Of a stretch of 64,000 nucleotides of DNA, positions 59,654 to 64,000 are shown in pieces. The stretch is from Rhizobium sp. BK602 (lineage in GTDB: Bacteria > Pseudomonadota > Alphaproteobacteria > Rhizobiales > Rhizobiaceae). Location: contig NZ_JACIBC010000009.1 of NCBI RefSeq assembly GCF_014195095.1, forward strand, positions 62,001-126,000, read 5' to 3'. The position numbers and the translations under genes were made by a program. The notes beneath the pieces were generated by a model, which was given only the letters and a program-made list of their open reading frames with translations, did not search any database and was not told the origin of the DNA. Positions within the stretch are counted from its first letter, which is position 1. Every line of letters begins with the position of its first letter.

Positions 59654-60564
59654 TCGGCGGTTCCCTTGGAAAGATCACCGCTTTTAGGACGCGGCAGCGC
59701 GATCGTCCAGCCGAGGTTCATGCCGGCAGCTGCGAGCAGAATGACCACCGCGCCGATGATCTGCGCCACGCCGAGCACATGGCCGAAGGCGAAGCGATCG
59801 ACGACAATGGCGGCGATCGGATAGATGAAGGACAGCGCGCCGGTCAGATGCGTCGGCAGCTTCTGGATGGCGCCATAGAGCAGTACATACATCAGGCCGG
59901 TATGGACGATGCCCATCGTCGCCAGGATCGACCATCCGCCGGCATCGTGCGGCAGCGTGGAGAAGTCGGTGAAGGGCGCCAGCATCACTATGCCCGTGGC
60001 AACCTGGATCAGCGCGATCAGATGCGGCGGCGTGCCCTTCAGCCATTTGGCGGCAATGGCCGCCAGCGCGTAGAAGAAGGCGGCACCGAGCGAAAGCAGG
60101 ATGCCGATCGCATAGCTGCCGGTGCCCGCTGTCTCCGCTGGCTTGCCCTCGACGATGACGGCCATGCCGGCAAAGGCCAATCCCAGCCAGAACAGCTTGG
60201 TCAGCGTGATCTTCTCGCCCAAGAACAGCGCGCCGAGACCGAGCAGCATGAAGGGTTGCGTATTGTAGACGGTGGTCGCGATCGAGATGGAGGCATGCGA
60301 ATAGGCGGCGAACAGCAGCAGCCAGTTGAGCACGATGGCGATACCGCCGCCGACGGCGATGGCAAAGGTCCTGAGGCTGAGGATACCGGGACGCAGCAGG
60401 CCCATCGCGGCGCAAACGACAAGGAGCGTCAGCGCGCCGAACAGGCAGCGCCAGAAGACGACGCCGCTCACCGGCTGCCCCGATATCAGTACCAGCCAGC
60501 CGATCGTTCCCGAAATCAGCATTGCCGCCGTCATTTCCGCAGTCCCGCGCCTTATCTCGTTCAT
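59650..60564 (-). CDS. EamA/DMT-family transporter
   Basis: The 304-residue protein has ten hydrophobic segments in two EamA repeats (for example FWRCLFGALTLLVVCAAMG and SLGAAFFYALAAIAAKWLKG). It likely exports a metabolite. The divergent Lrp-type gene at 60672 probably regulates it, as often seen for amino-acid exporters of this family. It is followed by an overlapping NIPSNAP gene. Confidence 0.92.
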   Translation of the reverse strand: MNEIRRGTAEMTAAMLISGTIGWLVLISGQPVSGVVFWRCLFGALTLLVVCAAMGLLRPGILSLRTFAIAVGGGIAIVLNWLLLFAAYSHASISIATTVYNTQPFMLLGLGALFLGEKITLTKLFWLGLAFAGMAVIVEGKPAETAGTGSYAIGILLSLGAAFFYALAAIAAKWLKGTPPHLIALIQVATGIVMLAPFTDFSTLPHDAGGWSILATMGIVHTGLMYVLLYGAIQKLPTHLTGALSFIYPIAAIVVDRFAFGHVLGVAQIIGAVVILLAAAGMNLGWTIALPRPKSGDLSKGTAE

Positions 60565-60671
60565 TGCGCCAACTCCTTCTTATGTGGCTGATGATATTGC
60601 GCCGGCCGTATGGTTGATATAGTTTCAGTAAGGAGATATCGGCATTTTTCCTAATTATGTGAGGCAGAAAC

Positions 60672-61136
60672 ATGGGTGTACCTAATGCAGCCGTGGGGCT
60701 TGATGAGGTGGACCAGCGCATGCTGGAAGCCTTAGCGCGCAATGCCCGGATTTCGCTCAAGGAGCTGGCCGAAGCGGCCGGGCTGTCGTCGCCGAGCGCC
60801 GCCGAGCGGCTGCGCCGTCTGGAGGAGCGTGGCGTCATTGCGGGCTTCACCGTGGATATCGCGCCGGAGGCGGTCGGCTATTCCTTGCAGGCCATCGTCC
60901 GCATCCGGCCGCTGCCCGGTCAGTTGCATGTGGTCCAGCGGCTCATTCAGGACACGCCGGAATTCATCGAATGCGACAAGGTGACCGGCGACGATTGTTT
61001 CATCGGTCGCCTGGTGGTGCGCTCGATGGGCGATCTCGACGGCATTCTCGACAGGATAACCGAGCGTGCCGAAACGAACACATCGATGATCAAGGCCACG
61101 CCCGTCAAACGCCGCCTGCCGCCGCTGTCGCGCTAG
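60672..61136 (+). CDS. Lrp/AsnC-family transcriptional regulator
   Basis: The 154-residue protein has an N-terminal helix-turn-helix (LDEVDQRMLEALARNARISLKELAEAAGLSSPSAAERLRRLE, about 10-51) and a C-terminal RAM domain (ECDKVTGDDCFIGRLVVRS). It probably senses an amino acid and regulates the divergent EamA gene. GTGAGG precedes the ATG. Its TAG stop shares CTAG (61133-61136) with the stop of the convergent GNAT gene. Confidence 0.92.
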   Translation: MGVPNAAVGLDEVDQRMLEALARNARISLKELAEAAGLSSPSAAERLRRLEERGVIAGFTVDIAPEAVGYSLQAIVRIRPLPGQLHVVQRLIQDTPEFIECDKVTGDDCFIGRLVVRSMGDLDGILDRITERAETNTSMIKATPVKRRLPPLSR

Positions 61137-62029
61137 AATTCGGCCATCGGCGAAAGCATCAGCGGGCCGGTAATATCGTCTGCTGCCTTCCCGCGTGCCA
61201 TCAGCACCGTGTAACCCTCATAGGGCTCAGACGAAACCTCGCACTCCAGCCGATCCGGAGAAAAGCAGATCTCGATACGCTCGGGTTCGACATCGAGCGC
61301 AGACAGGATGGTCGCCAACGAGGGGATGGCTGTTGCCGCTATATCGAGAAGCCAGAACGTCGCGCCATCGAACGTCCAGGCAATGATCGCCTCATCCCCG
61401 AGCGCCGTCAGGCGGATCGCGGAATTGAAGGAGGCGTTCAGCAGGAACATCTCCATCTGCCTGGCGACGGCAAACTGATTGGAGACAGGTTGCCGGTTTT
61501 GCAGCAAGCTCTTGATCAGGCGCAGATCGTTCGGTGCCTCAAGAGAGAGCTGCCGGGCAGTTGAAGCGGCTTGCTGCAACTTCGGCATCTTCGCGACAAA
61601 GAGGTGCTGCGGCAAAGTGCGAAAGCCGTAACGCTCATACAGCGCCGGCTTGTCGGTGAGCAGGAGATCGAGTTCGTAACCCTCGGCCGCAGTTTGGGCG
61701 AAGGCGCGCTGCATCAGGTCGCGATAGAGTCCGCGTTCGCGCCACTCCGTCCGTACCGCGCCGGACTGATAGCCCGCCGCCTTCACCGGCTTGCCGTTGA
61801 CGATCAGCGGCATGGAGAAGGCGGTGAAATTGGCGACGCAGCGGCCATCGGGATCGAAATAGCCAAACGGCATGCTTGTGGGATCGGGGCCGCCAAATCG
61901 ATCCTGAATGCTGACGTCAATGGAGAACGTGTCTTCCAGCAATTCGACAAGACCCTTCCATGCAGAGGGATCGCCGAAATAGTCCTGTTGCAGCGTCAGG
62001 CCATGCTCGCGGTCAAAATCCGCCATCAT
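61133..62029 (-). CDS. GNAT-fold N-acetyltransferase
   Basis: The 298-residue protein has a GNAT core with SGAVRTEWRERGLYRDLMQRAF (the R/Q-x-x-G-x-G/A acetyl-CoA loop in variant form) and LLLTDKPALYERYGF. Its C-terminal half beyond 160 is a SCP2-like or second GNAT-like domain, reminiscent of Eis-type acetyltransferases. The ATG at 62029 overlaps the dut stop by four bases; the next ATG (62026) is also possible. Confidence 0.85.
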   Translation of the reverse strand: MMADFDREHGLTLQQDYFGDPSAWKGLVELLEDTFSIDVSIQDRFGGPDPTSMPFGYFDPDGRCVANFTAFSMPLIVNGKPVKAAGYQSGAVRTEWRERGLYRDLMQRAFAQTAAEGYELDLLLTDKPALYERYGFRTLPQHLFVAKMPKLQQAASTARQLSLEAPNDLRLIKSLLQNRQPVSNQFAVARQMEMFLLNASFNSAIRLTALGDEAIIAWTFDGATFWLLDIAATAIPSLATILSALDVEPERIEICFSPDRLECEVSSEPYEGYTVLMARGKAADDITGPLMLSPMAEF

Positions 62030-62496
62030 ACGCCGGTCGAGCCGAAGCCGCCGGCGCCGCGTGTGGTTTCGCTGATCTCCGCAATTTCGGCGACGCGTGC
62101 CTGCGTCACCGGCGCGATCACCATCTGGGCGATGCGCATGCCGCGGGTGATCTCGAACGGCTCCTCGCCGAGGTTGATCAGCAGCACCTTCACCTCGCCA
62201 CGATAGTCGCTGTCGACGGTGCCGGGCGAGTTCAGGCAGGTGATGCCATTCTTGAAGGCGAGGCCGGAGCGTGGGCGGATCTGCGCCTCGAAGCCGTCCG
62301 GAATTTCGAAGATGAAACCGGTGGGAACAAGCGTCCGCTTGCCGGGCGCGAGCGTCAGCGTCTTGCCGTCCTCGACGGCCGCGCGCAGGTCCATGCCGGC
62401 TGCGCCCTTGGTCTCGTAGGCGGGCAGGTCCAGGCCTTCGCCATGCGCCAGGCGGATGAGGTTCACGGTCGGACTGATATCGGTGTGAATGGTCAT
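62026..62496 (-). CDS. dut: dUTP diphosphatase
   Basis: The 156-residue protein has the dUTPase motifs in order: GAAGMDLRA, PRSGLA, GTVDSDYRGEV, RIAQMVI and the C-terminal RGAGGFGSTGV loop. It converts dUTP to dUMP, limiting uracil in DNA. Its stop overlaps the GNAT start. It is divergent from prfC. Confidence 0.97.
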   Translation of the reverse strand: MTIHTDISPTVNLIRLAHGEGLDLPAYETKGAAGMDLRAAVEDGKTLTLAPGKRTLVPTGFIFEIPDGFEAQIRPRSGLAFKNGITCLNSPGTVDSDYRGEVKVLLINLGEEPFEITRGMRIAQMVIAPVTQARVAEIAEISETTRGAGGFGSTGV

Positions 62497-62587
62497 GCGG
62501 CATTAGTTTGCGCGCGAATGCCAGAGGTCAATTGCATTCCGGCCTTTGACTCGCTAGATACGGCCGCAATTCACAGGATTCACACCC

Positions 62588-64000
62588 ATGGCTGAAAGTC
62601 TCGCCGAGGCGGTCTCCCGCCGCCGCACATTCGCTATTATCGCCCACCCGGACGCGGGCAAGACGACGCTCACCGAAAAGCTGCTGCTGTTCGGCGGCGC
62701 CATCCAGCTTGCCGGCGAGGTCAAGGCCAAGAAGGACCGCATGCAGACGCGCTCCGACTGGATGAAGATCGAGCGCGAGCGCGGCATCTCGGTCGTCACC
62801 TCGGTCATGACCTTCGAATATGACGGCAATGTCTTCAACATTCTCGACACGCCCGGCCACGAGGACTTCGCCGACGACACCTATCGCACGCTGACCGCGG
62901 TCGACGCCGCCGTCATGGTCATCGATGCCGCCAAGGGTATCGAGCCGCGGACGCTGAAGCTGTTCGAAGTCTGCCGCATGCGCGACATCCCGATCATCAC
63001 CTTCATCAACAAGATGGACCGCGAAAGCCGCGATCCCTTCGAGATTCTCGATGAAGTCGAAGAGAAGCTGGCGCTCGACACTGCGCCGATCACCTGGCCG
63101 ATCGGCCGTTCCAAGACCTTCTGCGGCTCCTATCACCTCGCCGACAATACCGTGCGCGGTTCCGATACCGAGGTCGAGGCGACCAAGGTAAACGGCCCGC
63201 AGGCGGTTGCCGACCGGCTGCCGGAAAACGAGCGCCAGGCCTTCATCGACGAAACGGAACTGGCGATCGAAGCCTGCCGTCCGTTCGACCGGGACTCCTT
63301 CCTCGAAGGCCATATGACGCCGGTTTTCTTCGGCTCGGCCCTGCGCAATTTCGGCGTGCGCGATCTCATCAACGCGCTCGGAGACTTCGCGCCGCCGCCG
63401 CGCGATCAGGTCGCCGATGTCAGGACGGTGCACGCCACCGACGACAAGATGACGGCCTTCGTCTTCAAGATTCAGGCCAACATGGATCCGAACCATCGCG
63501 ACCGCATCGCCTTTGCGCGCATCTGCTCGGGCAAGCTGGAGCGCGGCATGAAGGCACGGCTGTCGCGCACCGGCAAGCAGCTCGGCCTGACCGCGCCGCA
63601 ATTCTTCTTCGCCTCGCAGCGCCAGCTTGCCGATACCGCCTATGCCGGCGACGTCGTCGGCATCCCGAACCACGGCACGCTGCGCATCGGCGATACGCTG
63701 ACGGAAGGCGAATCCTTGGTCTTCCAGGGCGTGCCGAACTTCTCGCCGGAAATCCTGCGACGCGTGCGTCTTGAAGACGCGATGAAGGCGAAGAAGCTCA
63801 AGGAAGCCTTGCAGCAGATGGCCGAAGAGGGCGTCGTGCAGCTCTTCTCGCCGGAAGACGGCTCGCCCGCCATTGTCGGCGTCGTCGGTGCCCTCCAGCT
63901 CGACGTCCTGAAGGAGCGCCTGATGGCCGAATACGGCCTGCCGGTCTCCTTCGAAATGTCGCGCTTCTCCGTCTGCCGCTGGATCTCGGCCGATCAGGCC
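62588..64000 (+). CDS. prfC: Peptide chain release factor 3 (3' end missing)
   Basis: The first 471 codons are present and the gene runs off the right edge. GTPase motifs are IAHPDAGKTTLTE (G1, about 18-30), DTPGHEDF (G3) and NKMD (G4), followed by RF3-type domain 2 and 3 sequence (VFKIQANMDPNHRDRIAF; QLDVLKERLMAEYGLP). RF3 recycles RF1/RF2 after peptide release. Start MAESLAEAVSRRRTFAI at 62588. About 55 residues of a normal RF3 would be missing. Confidence 0.96.
   Translation, partial: MAESLAEAVSRRRTFAIIAHPDAGKTTLTEKLLLFGGAIQLAGEVKAKKDRMQTRSDWMKIERERGISVVTSVMTFEYDGNVFNILDTPGHEDFADDTYRTLTAVDAAVMVIDAAKGIEPRTLKLFEVCRMRDIPIITFINKMDRESRDPFEILDEVEEKLALDTAPITWPIGRSKTFCGSYHLADNTVRGSDTEVEATKVNGPQAVADRLPENERQAFIDETELAIEACRPFDRDSFLEGHMTPVFFGSALRNFGVRDLINALGDFAPPPRDQVADVRTVHATDDKMTAFVFKIQANMDPNHRDRIAFARICSGKLERGMKARLSRTGKQLGLTAPQFFFASQRQLADTAYAGDVVGIPNHGTLRIGDTLTEGESLVFQGVPNFSPEILRRVRLEDAMKAKKLKEALQQMAEEGVVQLFSPEDGSPAIVGVVGALQLDVLKERLMAEYGLPVSFEMSRFSVCRWISADQA

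Overview
The window looks like chromosomal DNA of a Rhizobiales bacterium, most likely Rhizobium or a close relative. It is GC-rich, densely coded and carries a PmtA-type phosphatidylethanolamine methyltransferase. It also has alphaproteobacterial SOS boxes (GTTC-N7-GTTC) and rhizobial-style intergenic repeats. I see no rRNA, tRNA, CRISPR, transposase or prophage genes. Genus is inferred from protein resemblance only.

Layout. 1-5.4 kb: a truncated isochorismatase-fold hydrolase, a Gfo/Idh/MocA oxidoreductase, and a GtrA flippase plus GT2 glycosyltransferase pair facing a large polytopic membrane protein, which resembles a GtrABC-type lipid-linked sugar module. 5.6-11 kb: xseA, an intergenic repeat mosaic, an M29 aminopeptidase, and an operon of an aspartoacylase-like enzyme, an ArsC/YffB-like protein and a YbaK deacylase. 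11-28.4 kb: an MFS exporter, then five regulator/oxidoreductase units (four LysR, one HxlR) with quinone reductases, SDRs, an MdaB-like flavoprotein and an F420-type NADP reductase homologue. Among them sit a SulP transporter, a 2',5'-phosphodiesterase-like protein, an Ogt methyltransferase next to an SOS box, Mug glycosylase and an unknown exported protein.

28.5-32.9 kb: guaA, an MTA/SAH nucleosidase with an overlapping thioesterase gene, a SnoaL-like protein and a DUF2252 protein. 33-38.1 kb: a four-gene operon of imelysin, di-heme DUF1111 cytochrome, second imelysin-like protein and DUF1513 protein, probably periplasmic iron handling. 38.3-48.1 kb: an RsmB-type methyltransferase, a minimal RlpA, an epimerase-like SDR, queG, GST, uppP, a 54-residue small protein, an NDUFA9-like SDR, a DUF1330 protein, pyrF, a histidine-phosphatase-like protein and pmtA. 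48.3-64 kb: dnaN, rsmI, a YraN nuclease-like gene, an EEP-fold protein, a cupin, gshB, comM/yifB behind a second SOS box, cysK, two LysE exporters, a second isochorismatase-fold hydrolase, another phosphatase, NIPSNAP, an EamA exporter facing an Lrp regulator, a GNAT protein, dut and a truncated prfC.

Much of the window is housekeeping (dnaN, guaA, pyrF, cysK, gshB, dut, xseA, prfC, queG, uppP). The accessory-looking parts are the GtrAB-like module, the redox-regulator stretch at 12-28 kb (its right end has looser codon use) and the imelysin operon. Regulatory signals that can be read directly include two SOS boxes, several palindromes in LysR divergent promoters, a 22-bp-phased direct repeat before the HxlR gene, a 21-bp palindrome before rlpA and several intrinsic terminators.
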